From positions 1-30,707 of the forward strand of contig JAVBQH010000022.1 of assembly GCA_031549175.1 (NCBI GenBank): a DNA stretch of 30,707 bases, given 5' to 3'. The notes beneath the pieces were generated by a model. That model did not search any database and was not told the origin of the DNA. It was given only the letters and a program-made list of their open reading frames with translations. This document shows, in pieces, positions 1 to 7,309 of this stretch. Origin of the DNA: WRIS01 sp031549175. GTDB taxonomy: Bacteria; Actinomycetota; Coriobacteriia; Coriobacteriales; Eggerthellaceae. The position numbers and the translations under genes are program-made. The stretch's first letter is position 1. Every line of letters begins with the position of its first letter.

Positions 1-1356
1 GGCACCACTGCTGTTGTTGGTGAAGTCAGACCCGGTCACTATAGGGAAGATGGCAGCTGCCCCGCCCCCGGAGGCTCCGGCGTGGTTGTCGTTGAAAAGA
101 GAATCGGTGATGGTGGTCGAGATCGTGGCAGAGTCGCTGGAATAGCCGCCGCCGACCTGGGAAGCGGTGTTTGACACGAACTCGCATCGGAGGACGCTCG
201 AAGTATGCAAGGTGTAGGCGCCCCCTCCGCGATTAGAGGAAACATTGCTCGTATAGGTGCAGTCGATCAACGCAGAGCCTTGGCCGGTGTACGATCCCGC
301 GCCATGGATGCCGGACTGGTTTGAAGTGAATGTCGAGCCGGAAATGGTAGTGAACTGCGCATTGTTGTAAAACCCGCCGCCGTTTCCCGCAAGAGTGCTG
401 TTTCCGGAAAACGTACAGTTTGTAACGGATGAAGACCCGCCTGCATTGACCGCGCCTCCGTGTGAGGCCGGTGCAGAGGGGAAGTTGTTGTGATTATTCT
501 CAAACGTCATAAGATTCAAGGAGATCGTCGAGTTTGGGCCGCTGCCGATGCCGCCGTTCATGTTGTTTCCCAAGGGAACGGCCGGGCCGCGCAACAGGAG
601 GCTTTCAAAGGTGACGGAAATGCCAGACGCTACGTTGAAATGGCGGAATCCTTGAACGCCGGTAATGGTGGGAATCGCCGGTATCACAGAACCGCGGATC
701 GTCACGTTTTGGCTGACATTTATGGTATCGGTGAAGGTATAGGAGCCGGAACCAAAAAAGAACTCGTCCCCGGGGCCCGCCCCCTCTATTTCAGACTTTA
801 TGGTTGCAAAAGGGGTGGCCGGCGTATAGTTGAAGACAGCCATCGGGGCGAAGATCCCACCTCCTTCTTCTGCTGCCTCGGGAACCGGTGCCCCTTCTCC
901 GTCCGCCTCCATGCTTATGGTAATGGTTGGAAGAAAGATGCCTTCTGCCATGCGATAGCCTTCAGGAAGCACCGGCAAAAATACGTAGGTGCCGGCGATG
1001 CCCGCTTGATAATCCGCGCATTCCCAGGTGATCGGCTCCAGTTGCAGTGCCTCTTCGACCCCTTCGCCGTTGAGCACCGTTGCGCGCAAGGAGGAAGGCA
1101 GCGCCAAGGACTCTTGGGGAACGCCGAGCGGAACCTCTTGTTGGGCGGTTGCGGGATCTAGGTCGTCGAAGGCCAGGATAGAGATTTCCTGTTGCCCGGC
1201 CGGCGTCGCGGGGAGGGTCTGTGCGGGTGACCCTCCCTCTTCCGCAAAGGCTCTGCCGGCATGGACCGTCGAGGAGATGCCAAGAGAGAACATCCCTGCT
1301 ACCAATGCCAACGCCAAAAAGCTTTTCAAAACCAGTAAAGAGGTCTTTTTCGTCAT
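1..1356 (-). CDS. Secreted Ig-like/beta-helix surface protein, 3' end cut by the window edge
   Basis: The frame is open without a stop for 452 codons from ATG at 1356 to base 1, so the protein continues beyond the window. The start MTKKTSLLVLKSFLALALVAG is a lysine-led, hydrophobic signal peptide, with a likely cleavage near AFA-EE at about residues 37-40. A GGGGG purine run lies 8 bases before ATG 1356; an in-frame ATG at 1368 has no such site. Residues about 88-150 resemble the bacterial Ig-like repeat that carries an ITWEC...GTYVFLPVLPEGY pattern. From about residue 175 the chain is rich in G, S, N and T with repeating NVTI/SVTF/STIS/SVTNCTFSGN strands, as expected for a right-handed beta-helix of the polymorphic adhesin type. 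The role is inferred: a surface-exposed adhesin or polysaccharide-binding protein. The cell-wall anchor, if any, would be in the missing C-terminus. Confidence 0.85.
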   Translation of the reverse strand, partial: MTKKTSLLVLKSFLALALVAGMFSLGISSTVHAGRAFAEEGGSPAQTLPATPAGQQEISILAFDDLDPATAQQEVPLGVPQESLALPSSLRATVLNGEGVEEALQLEPITWECADYQAGIAGTYVFLPVLPEGYRMAEGIFLPTITISMEADGEGAPVPEAAEEGGGIFAPMAVFNYTPATPFATIKSEIEGAGPGDEFFFGSGSYTFTDTINVSQNVTIRGSVIPAIPTITGVQGFRHFNVASGISVTFESLLLRGPAVPLGNNMNGGIGSGPNSTISLNLMTFENNHNNFPSAPASHGGAVNAGGSSSVTNCTFSGNSTLAGNGGGFYNNAQFTTISGSTFTSNQSGIHGAGSYTGQGSALIDCTYTSNVSSNRGGGAYTLHTSSVLRCEFVSNTASQVGGGYSSDSATISTTITDSLFNDNHAGASGGGAAAIFPIVTGSDFTNNSSGA

Positions 1357-1432
1357 AGCTGCCCCCATCGTCTTTGTCTTTTACCGTTCGTTGCAAAGAA
1401 AAAATAGCGCCTCGGGCGCGTATTGGTTTCCC

Positions 1433-1438
1433 AGTATA
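1433..1438 (-). promoter_or_regulatory. Candidate -10 box for the surface protein gene
   Basis: On the minus strand TATACT lies about 77 bases before the ATG at 1356, giving a leader of about 70 bases. No convincing -35 hexamer is visible at 17 bases. The hexamer is self-overlapping, so the + strand also reads TATACT at 1435-1440. Confidence 0.4.
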
Positions 1439-1505
1439 CTGACTTTCAAACGGATATCTTGTGTTTTACCTGATCGTTGGATTACTGTTGTTGCCCCGTA
1501 AAAAT

Positions 1506-1574
1506 GGCTGCCAAGAAAGGCCTCTGCTTGGCGACGCAGCCCCGATTGCCCGGCGGATGCCAAGGAAGCCGGGC
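1506..1574 (+). other. Two adjacent stable hairpins in the divergent intergenic region
   Basis: Hairpin one pairs GGCTG (1506-1510) with CAGCC (1537-1541) and CCAAG (1511-1515) with CTTGG (1527-1531). Hairpin two pairs GCCCGGC (1548-1554) with GCCGGGC (1568-1574). Neither is followed by a T-run on either strand, so these are not ordinary intrinsic terminators. The remainder of 1369-1644 shows no gene. A small RNA or a leader element is possible but unproven. Confidence 0.35.
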
Positions 1575-1644
1575 ACCGAGCCCCCATTTACCCCTCCTGC
1601 GTTTAGGCGTACCTACTTTCTGCGATATGTACTAGAATGACTCC

Positions 1645-1779
1645 ATGCAGAAAGCGAAGCGAAAGAGCAGCTCTTCCTTCAAGACCTCACTGTTCGGCAT
1701 GGGGACCGTCTTGGTGAGCGCCCTTTGCTTCCTGATATTTCTCTGTTTGATCATAGTGCTGGTTAGGATTTTCTTCTAG
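1645..1779 (+). CDS. Small single-span membrane peptide (44 aa) upstream of trkH
   Basis: This is an open frame of 44 codons, short enough to be missed by usual length cut-offs. The N-terminus MQKAKRKSSSSFK is strongly basic. Residues about 15-43 are almost entirely hydrophobic, enough for one membrane helix with the basic end inside. There is no clear Shine-Dalgarno site. A TAGAAT hexamer at 1634-1639 would place transcription start at or next to the ATG, which would make the mRNA leaderless. It ends 58 bases before trkH, in the same direction. No family is recognised. By position it could be an accessory peptide of the K+ transporter, comparable in size class to KdpF, but that is inference. 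It could also be a chance frame, though the clean basic-then-hydrophobic pattern argues against this. Confidence 0.5.
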   Translation: MQKAKRKSSSSFKTSLFGMGTVLVSALCFLIFLCLIIVLVRIFF

Positions 1780-1837
1780 ACGAGGGAGGGGTGCGGATAC
1801 GGGACGCCGTCGTTTATGAGGCGGGTTCCAAGCTTAT

Positions 1838-3367
1838 ATGTGGCAACGGTTCACCTTATATGATGTGAGAATAATAGGACATTACCTGGGTATCCTCATA
1901 TTGTTTTCATCGGTTGCCATGCTTGTCCCCCTTGTGACGGGGATTCTCTCCGGCGAGTGGGTTCCCGCCTCCCACTACCTTGTTACGATCGGCATCTCCC
2001 TTTGCGTGGGAACCGCGCTGCGCTTCCTCCACATAGAGCCGGGCAGGCTTAACCGGCAACAGGCTCTGGCGGTCACGGGACTGGCCTGGATCGTCGTAGC
2101 GCTCATCGGGACCATCCCCCTGTACCTGTCCGGGCACTATCCCAGCTTCATCACCGCCCTGTTCGACGGCGTTTCAGGAATCACGACGACGGGCGCGGCA
2201 ATCATCCAAGACCTCAACCACCTTTCGAACGCCGACAACATGTGGAGATTCACCATGCATTTCATCGGGGGCCTGGGGCTGATCGTCGTGGCGCTCTCGT
2301 TTGGGCTTTTCGGGAAACGCGTCAGGTCGAGCCTGTATGCGTCTGAGGGGCGCAGCGAGCATGTGGTTCCCAACATCATCCAGACCACGCGCCTGATCTC
2401 GAAGATCTCGCTTGCTGCCATCACCATAGCGGCGCTGATCATGGGAACCGTCTGCATCACGCTTGGGATGGAGCCGGTCCGCGCCTTCTTGCAAGGGCTT
2501 TGGCTTGCAGTCTCTGGGTTTATGACCGGGGGATTCACGCCTATGAGCGACAGCGTCATGTATTACCATTCCTTCGGCATCGAGATAGTGGCCATGCTCT
2601 TGATGATTTTGGGGTCGATAAGCTTCGCCTTGTATCTTGAGGTATGGAAGGGAAGGACGGCGGCTTTCTTCAAGGACCTGGAGATCCGGACCATGGTCGT
2701 TTGGCTGTCCGTCATGATGCTGGTCTTCGCCTCGGCCCTTACGGCCAGCACCCTGTTCTCGGACCTTCCTACCATGTTGAGGCGCGGCCTGTTCATGGTC
2801 ATCGCGGTTTTTTCCACCTCGGGCTTCCAAAACATCACCGCGAATCAGCTCTCGACCGCGTTGACCTCAGGCGCCTTCCTTTCCCTTGCGGTGGTCATGG
2901 CGGTCGGCGGCAGTGCCGGCAGCACCTCGGGCGGCATCAAGTTCAAACGCATCGGAATGATCGCAAAGTCGATAGTCGCCACCATAAAAGAGACGCTCGC
3001 CCCTGATTCGGCACGCGTGGTCATCGACTTCACCCACGTGGGAAGGAGGGTGATCTCGCCCGACATCGTGAAGGAAGCCATGACCGTGTTCGCACTGTAT
3101 GCGATCACCTACCTTATCGGCGCCCTTGCCGGCATCGCCCACGGGTATGAGGCCACCCAGGCGATCTTCGAGTCGGTGGCCATGACAAGCAACGGGGGCC
3201 TTTCCTGTGGGTTGGCGACGGCGGACATGCCGGTCAGCCTCGAGGTCGTCTATATCTTCCAGATGTGGGCAGGCCGTCTTGAGTTCGTGACCCTGTTGGC
3301 GCTCATCGTCGAGATCGTTGTCTCGTTGAAGCCGCGACGTCGGTCAAGGCTAAGGAAGACCTCATGA
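1838..3367 (+). CDS. trkH: Trk-type K+ uptake transporter, membrane subunit TrkH
   Basis: This is a 509-residue polytopic membrane protein of TrkH/KtrB length. The four pore-loop regions of the superfamily are visible: GITTTGA at about 114-120, SGFMTGGFTP at about 226-235, FSTSGFQ at about 325-331 and AMTSNGGLSCGL at about 448-459. The family motif GGSAGSTSGGIK lies at 358-369. It is expected to carry K+ (with H+ or Na+) into the cell, gated by cytosolic RCK subunits. No such subunit is adjacent; two candidates are encoded at 27833-29175. A GAGGCGGG purine stretch precedes ATG 1838 at a rather long spacing, so the start is fairly but not fully certain. The stop overlaps the next gene as ATGA, implying translational coupling. 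Confidence 0.95.
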   Translation: MWQRFTLYDVRIIGHYLGILILFSSVAMLVPLVTGILSGEWVPASHYLVTIGISLCVGTALRFLHIEPGRLNRQQALAVTGLAWIVVALIGTIPLYLSGHYPSFITALFDGVSGITTTGAAIIQDLNHLSNADNMWRFTMHFIGGLGLIVVALSFGLFGKRVRSSLYASEGRSEHVVPNIIQTTRLISKISLAAITIAALIMGTVCITLGMEPVRAFLQGLWLAVSGFMTGGFTPMSDSVMYYHSFGIEIVAMLLMILGSISFALYLEVWKGRTAAFFKDLEIRTMVVWLSVMMLVFASALTASTLFSDLPTMLRRGLFMVIAVFSTSGFQNITANQLSTALTSGAFLSLAVVMAVGGSAGSTSGGIKFKRIGMIAKSIVATIKETLAPDSARVVIDFTHVGRRVISPDIVKEAMTVFALYAITYLIGALAGIAHGYEATQAIFESVAMTSNGGLSCGLATADMPVSLEVVYIFQMWAGRLEFVTLLALIVEIVVSLKPRRRSRLRKTS

Positions 3368-3948
3368 AGACGCGGCTTTGGCTCCCAGGAGCCCTGCTCG
3401 TGCTCGTCGCCTTGTCGGCAGCCCTGGCCTTGCCGGGCAAGGCCTTCGCGGAAGGAGACGGCAACGCCGTCAACACACAACAGCTTCCCGACAGCTCTTT
3501 TCTTTACGACACGAGCATCGTCGACCTGAGCACGGCCGACTCGTATTACGATCTCCAAACGGTGCAGGTCGTCGGGGAGGTCGTCGGGGACAACCTGCGT
3601 GCGGACGTCAACGGCGAATACCGGTGGATATGCCTGCAGGCGCTCAACTCTGACTCGAACGCGACCTTGATGGCCTACATGACCGAGGAGCAGGCGGCCA
3701 AGATCGAAAGCTACGGCAAGTACGGGACGACCGGCACGCATCTGCAGGTGCATGGCGTCTTCCATCTCGTGTGCTCAGAGCACGAGGGGGAGACCGACCT
3801 CCATGCCGAAAGCGTCTCGGTGGTCGACCAAGGAAGCCGGCACGCCGACAGCTTCGATATCCTTTCATTCTTGCCGGGAGCCATTATTGTGGTTGTCGGG
3901 CTGTGCCTGCTGAGGCTCTTCTACCACGTGCGCGAGAGGCGCAGGTAA
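3364..3948 (+). CDS. Exported, C-terminally membrane-anchored protein of unknown function
   Basis: This is a 194-residue protein. The N-terminus MKTRLWLPGALLVLVALSAA is a signal peptide with a likely cut after AFA (residue 29). A single hydrophobic segment at about 167-186 is followed by a basic tail (HVRERRR), so the protein would sit in the membrane with its central domain outside. That domain, about 60-155, has alternating short strands (VQVVGEVVGD, YRWICLQAL, LQVHGVFHLVC, DLHAESVSVVD) that look like an OB-type beta barrel, though this is only a pattern impression. It starts inside the trkH stop codon (ATGA) and its stop overlaps the rsgA start (TAATG), so all three are co-translated. No specific function can be named. 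Confidence 0.8.
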   Translation: MKTRLWLPGALLVLVALSAALALPGKAFAEGDGNAVNTQQLPDSSFLYDTSIVDLSTADSYYDLQTVQVVGEVVGDNLRADVNGEYRWICLQALNSDSNATLMAYMTEEQAAKIESYGKYGTTGTHLQVHGVFHLVCSEHEGETDLHAESVSVVDQGSRHADSFDILSFLPGAIIVVVGLCLLRLFYHVRERRR

Positions 3949-4928
3949 TGAAGGTCGGCCGGGTCGTGAAGCTTGACAGGGGATACCCGCTGGTGCACGT
4001 CGAGGAAGAGGGGGATTATCGCTGCGAGCATGCGACGGCGCTCTTGAAAGGCGAGAAGGCCCGCGCGGTCATCGGCGACCGGGTCAAGATCAAGATGCCC
4101 GAGGGGCACGACAAGGCGATCATCTCGGAAATACTTCCTCGGAAAAACGCCTTTGTGCGAAAAGACCCGACCGAACAGGCCTTGCCGCAGGTTTTGGCGG
4201 CGAACTTCAACCGGGTGATCATAGCCCAACCGCTTGCAGAGACCAACATCCGCCGCCTCGAACGGGAGCTCGTGCTCGCCCATGAGACAGGGGCGCAGGT
4301 TGCGGTCATCCTGACGAAGGCCGACCTTGCAGAGGAAGGCGCGGAGGCAGACGAAACGGTGCATGCGGTCGAAGGGCTTCTTTTCGACGAAGACCTGGTG
4401 GTGGTATCAACGGCCGACCAGGAGAGCCTCGAGCGCGTAAGGGCGCTTGTGCCTCCCGGCGACACGGCCATCCTCATCGGGAAGAGCGGCGTCGGAAAGT
4501 CCAGCCTTATCAACATGCTCGTAGGCGAGGAAATACAGGAAACGGCGGAGGTGCGCGAGGCCGACGGAAAAGGGCGGCACACCACTGTGAGCCGCGAAAT
4601 GATCGCCGTCCCCGGCGGCGGTTTCGTGGTTGACATGCCCGGCGTCCGCGGGCTCGGGCTGTGGAACGCCGAGGCGGGGATCGAGACCGCCTTCGCCGAC
4701 ATCGAAGAGATCGCCCGCGATTGCCGCTTTAGGGACTGCAAGCATGAAAGCGAGCCGGGGTGCGCCGTCCAGGACGCGGTCGGGCGGGGCGAGGTCTCCC
4801 CAAGCCGCCTCGGGTCATACCGCGGACTTCGCCAAGAGACCGAGGACATCCAGGAGAGGCGCGAGGAAGCCGCCCGGATACGCACCCGCACCGGCCACCC
4901 GCGCCGGCACACGAAGCGCAAGCAGTAG
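3948..4928 (+). CDS. rsgA: Ribosome biogenesis GTPase RsgA
   Basis: A protein of 326 residues starting at the ATG that overlaps the previous stop codon; a longer upstream frame exists but runs into the preceding gene. It has the circularly permuted GTPase order typical of the family: an N-terminal OB-like domain (1-70), G4 TKAD at 123-126, then the P-loop GKSGVGKS at 178-185, HTT at 211-213 and DMPG at 229-232. A zinc-binding C...C.H...C set follows (C259, C264, H266, C272). RsgA binds the 30S subunit late in assembly and hydrolyses GTP to release maturation factors. The basic C-terminal tail (RTRTGHPRRHTKRKQ) is typical for rRNA contact. It is the last gene of the trkH operon. Confidence 0.95.
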   Translation: MKVGRVVKLDRGYPLVHVEEEGDYRCEHATALLKGEKARAVIGDRVKIKMPEGHDKAIISEILPRKNAFVRKDPTEQALPQVLAANFNRVIIAQPLAETNIRRLERELVLAHETGAQVAVILTKADLAEEGAEADETVHAVEGLLFDEDLVVVSTADQESLERVRALVPPGDTAILIGKSGVGKSSLINMLVGEEIQETAEVREADGKGRHTTVSREMIAVPGGGFVVDMPGVRGLGLWNAEAGIETAFADIEEIARDCRFRDCKHESEPGCAVQDAVGRGEVSPSRLGSYRGLRQETEDIQERREEAARIRTRTGHPRRHTKRKQ

Positions 4929-4967
4929 AGGCGGCATTCCGCACGCGCCCCGGTGACGCGGCTCTGC

Positions 4968-4973
4968 TATACT
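4968..4973 (+). promoter_or_regulatory. Candidate extended -10 promoter of queT
   Basis: TATACT is preceded by TGC, giving an extended -10 element (TGCTATACT). No -35 consensus is evident. Transcription would start near 4980, about 112 bases before the queT ATG. Confidence 0.5.
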
Positions 4974-4986
4974 TGCATCCTCGCTT

Positions 4987-5085
4987 GGCCGTGCGCCAGG
5001 CGCAGGCCTGCCTACATCGTTGGGCCCTGTATGCAGGTTTTACCCGTTGCCCAAAACCCGCGGCTTTGGCCGTGTGGACAAGGAG
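4987..5085 (+). promoter_or_regulatory. Structured queT leader with H-type pseudoknot, candidate preQ1-responsive riboswitch
   Basis: Hairpin A (4987-5008) pairs GGCC/GGCC and TGCGC/GCGCA. Hairpin B pairs CCTGC (5007-5011) with GCAGG (5033-5037) and TACA (5013-5016) with TGTA (5028-5031). It shares two bases with A, so A and B compete. In the loop of B, TTGGGC (5020-5025) is an exact complement of GCCCAA (5049-5054), forming an H-type pseudoknot. Hairpin C (CGCGGC 5059-5064 with GCCGTG 5069-5074, one GU pair) then leads to the AAGGAG ribosome site at 5080-5085. The known preQ1 riboswitch classes are pseudoknots, and the class II and III examples lie before queT-family genes. The primary sequence does not match the type I consensus I remember, and the hairpin order differs from class II. 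Ligand and class are inference. Confidence 0.5.
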
Positions 5086-5091
5086 ATACCC

Positions 5092-5676
5092 ATGAGCGAC
5101 ACACGCACGTCCTACATTGCCCAAGCAGGCATGATCGCTGCGGTCTACGCAGCCGCGACCTTGGCAACCATGTTCTTCCTCCAGGGTTTTGCCTGGGGCC
5201 CCGTCCAGTTCCGCGTGTCAGAGGCGATAGTGGTGCTTGCCCTGTTCACCCGGGCTGCGATACCGGGGCTCACCATAGGCTGCGCTCTGGCGAACCTTGC
5301 CGCGGCGCTCATCAACGGGACCGGCGCCCTCGGCCTGTTCGACGTGGCCTTCGGCAGCCTGGCCACCCTGCTCGGCGCCCTTTGGTGCTATCGGTTCCGG
5401 GAAAACACGAAGCTCGCGCTTTTCGGGCCGGTGCTTGCCAACGCATTGATCATACCGGCCTACCTGCCAATCTTGCTGCAGGGGCTCGGCTTCTACACCA
5501 TCCCCTTCACCGACATCAGCATCGACGGAGCCTATTTGCCCATGTACCTTTTCGGCGTCGTCGCCCTCGGCATTGGCGAGGCCTTGGTGGTCTACCTCCT
5601 CGGGCTGCCCCTGTCAAAGGCCCTCCGATCCTTTTCCTTCGCCGATCAGGCGGTCAATAAAAAGAGCTCCCCGTAA
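5092..5676 (+). CDS. queT: Queuosine precursor transporter QueT (ECF S-component type)
   Basis: A small polytopic membrane protein of 194 residues. The start at ATG 5092 is fixed by AAGGAG six bases upstream; a longer frame upstream would be translated through the structured leader. The N-terminal AGMIAAVYAAATLATMFFLQGFAWGP and the RVSEAIVVLALF and GLTIGCALANLAA stretches match the QueT family. These proteins bind queuine-pathway precursors (preQ0/preQ1) and pair with an energy-coupling ATPase module encoded elsewhere. Five to six membrane segments are apparent. The gene stands alone behind its own promoter and leader. A hairpin follows the stop codon. Confidence 0.85.
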   Translation: MSDTRTSYIAQAGMIAAVYAAATLATMFFLQGFAWGPVQFRVSEAIVVLALFTRAAIPGLTIGCALANLAAALINGTGALGLFDVAFGSLATLLGALWCYRFRENTKLALFGPVLANALIIPAYLPILLQGLGFYTIPFTDISIDGAYLPMYLFGVVALGIGEALVVYLLGLPLSKALRSFSFADQAVNKKSSP

Positions 5677-5681
5677 GGGGC

Positions 5682-5719
5682 GCACGCCTTGCCTCCTCGG
5701 GCGGGGACGGCAGGCGTGC
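5682..5719 (+). terminator. Hairpin after queT, terminator-like but without T-run
   Basis: GCACGCCTTGCC (5682-5693) pairs with GGCAGGCGTGC (5709-5719), leaving one bulged base. The stem is long and GC-rich. There is no following T-run, so it may stabilise the 3' end or be Rho-assisted. Confidence 0.4.
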
Positions 5720-5835
5720 AGGCGATGCTCTTCGAACGCGGCCACGACAAGGCTGAACCAGGGGGCTTGTCCACATGAGTGCCACACGGCTTTACTATTT
5801 CGATGAATAGGGAAGCGAAAGAAATGGAAAAAGGA

Positions 5836-5841
5836 TACAAT
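5836..5841 (+). promoter_or_regulatory. Candidate -10 box for the glycosyltransferase gene
   Basis: TACAAT lies 56 bases before the chosen start at 5898. The same hexamer precedes cydA. No clear -35 hexamer is visible. Confidence 0.4.
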
Positions 5842-5897
5842 AGCGGCAGTTTCCCATTGTTATCAAGACGGCCCGCGCGGCCATGCAAAGGAACAGA

Positions 5898-7196
5898 ATG
5901 AACCCGGTTATTGTTATTCCGACCTATATTTCGGCCCGCCGCCGCAAGGAGGGGGGAAACCTCCTCACCACCTATGACCACACCACCACCCTCAACAGGG
6001 AAGGCGAACTGCCCCGCTGCCTCGACTCGCTCCAAAGGCTGCAGGACAAGGTGCCGGTCATCCTTTTGGTGGTAAGCGAGCCGTCCATAGAGATACAGGC
6101 AGTAGAGAAAATCCAAGAGACAGCGGCACGTTTCCCCGAACTTGAGATACTGGTGGTCGGCGCGCCTGAGCACGCCTTGATCCAGCAGCGCATGGAACAG
6201 CTGGGCCTCGGCAAGCTCGGCAAGGAGATCGGGCTGGCCGGATATGGGGCCACCCGCAACCTCGGCCTTGTGGTGGCCAACATATTCGGCTTCGACTCCG
6301 TGGTGTTCGTCGACGACGACGAAGTCGTCGAAGACCCCGAATTCCTGAAGAAAGCCATGTACGGCCTTGGGAAGCTTACGAAGAAGGGCATCCCGATCCT
6401 TGCCAAGACGGGCTTTTACTTCAACCAGGACGGCAACTACCATTCGAAGAGCCAAGACAAGTGGTACAACCATTTTTGGCAGCAGGGCAAGGCGTTCAAC
6501 AAGTGGATCAACAAGGCCATGAAAGGGCCGCGGCTTTCGCGGTCGAACCACGTGTGCGGCGGCTGCTTCACCCTTCACAAGGAAGCGTTCAAGCGCGTAA
6601 GCTTCGACCCCTGGATCGCGCGGGGTGAAGACCTCGACTACCTGCTTGGCCTGCGTATGTACGGCTCCGATATCTGGTTCGACAACGAATGGAGCCTGAC
6701 GCACCTCCCGCCCGAGACCCCCAGCGAGGGCACAAGGTTTCGCCAAGACATCTACCGCTGGCTCTATGAGTACCGCAAGATCGAATACAGCAGGACGCAA
6801 ATAGACCTGCTTCAGGTGAAGCCGTCCACGCTCGAGCCGTATCCCGGGCCTTTCCTGGAGTCAGGCATCGACCGCCGCATCCGCATCACCGCGTTCCTAC
6901 GCTCTTTGGCGCGCCCTGATAAAAAGGCGTATCGCAAGGCGGCGAAATCCGCTGCGGGGGACGCCGCCACCTACGCGCAACGGAACTGCTCGAAGTACTT
7001 CGAGCTGCAATACGTGTGGCCGGAGGTCATGGCCCGGCTCGAAGGAGACAACATCCTCCATACCGCACTCCTTCAGTCCACGGCGCAGCGCGAAGGCGTG
7101 TTGGGGGCAAAGACATCCGAGGCGGCGCCCTCCGCGCCCGGCAACAACATAGATCCGGGCACAACTAGCGAGATACGTTTGAACCTTGCGGAATAG
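5898..7196 (+). CDS. GT-A type glycosyltransferase (family 2-like), cytosolic
   Basis: A protein of 432 residues from ATG 5898, which has AAAGGA at 5887-5892. An in-frame ATG at 5883 lacks a ribosome site and would add five residues. The chain opens with a beta strand, MNPVIVIPTY, as in GT-A nucleotide-sugar enzymes. It carries an acidic VVFVDDDEVVED motif at about 136-147 that would hold the divalent metal and sugar nucleotide. A later ARGEDLDYLLGLRMYG region resembles the acceptor-side ED motif of family 2 enzymes. There are no membrane segments, so the protein is probably soluble or peripheral. No sugar-biosynthesis, flippase or polymer genes flank it, so donor, acceptor and product cannot be stated. 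Confidence 0.75.
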   Translation: MNPVIVIPTYISARRRKEGGNLLTTYDHTTTLNREGELPRCLDSLQRLQDKVPVILLVVSEPSIEIQAVEKIQETAARFPELEILVVGAPEHALIQQRMEQLGLGKLGKEIGLAGYGATRNLGLVVANIFGFDSVVFVDDDEVVEDPEFLKKAMYGLGKLTKKGIPILAKTGFYFNQDGNYHSKSQDKWYNHFWQQGKAFNKWINKAMKGPRLSRSNHVCGGCFTLHKEAFKRVSFDPWIARGEDLDYLLGLRMYGSDIWFDNEWSLTHLPPETPSEGTRFRQDIYRWLYEYRKIEYSRTQIDLLQVKPSTLEPYPGPFLESGIDRRIRITAFLRSLARPDKKAYRKAAKSAAGDAATYAQRNCSKYFELQYVWPEVMARLEGDNILHTALLQSTAQREGVLGAKTSEAAPSAPGNNIDPGTTSEIRLNLAE

Positions 7197-7309
7197 ACCA
7201 TCCCCCCGTACGGTGAAAAGACCTTCCTTAAGGGGGCTGCAACAGCGAGGCCGTTCGGGCTGCAGCGGATGTATTCCCCCGCACGATTCGTTAGATAGGT
7301 GATTTTAGC

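Noticed and set aside
490..1161. A 223-codon open frame on the + strand
   Set aside because: It is antisense to the surface protein. The minus frame has a signal peptide, Ig-like and beta-helix patterns; this one has no recognisable domain or ribosome site.
4987..5085. Classical preQ1-I riboswitch
   Set aside because: The conserved CUACA...A-rich tail arrangement is not matched; only the general pseudoknot architecture and gene context agree.
5646..6800. A 384-codon open frame on the minus strand
   Set aside because: It lies opposite the glycosyltransferase, which has a ribosome site, promoter and GT-A motifs; the minus frame has none.
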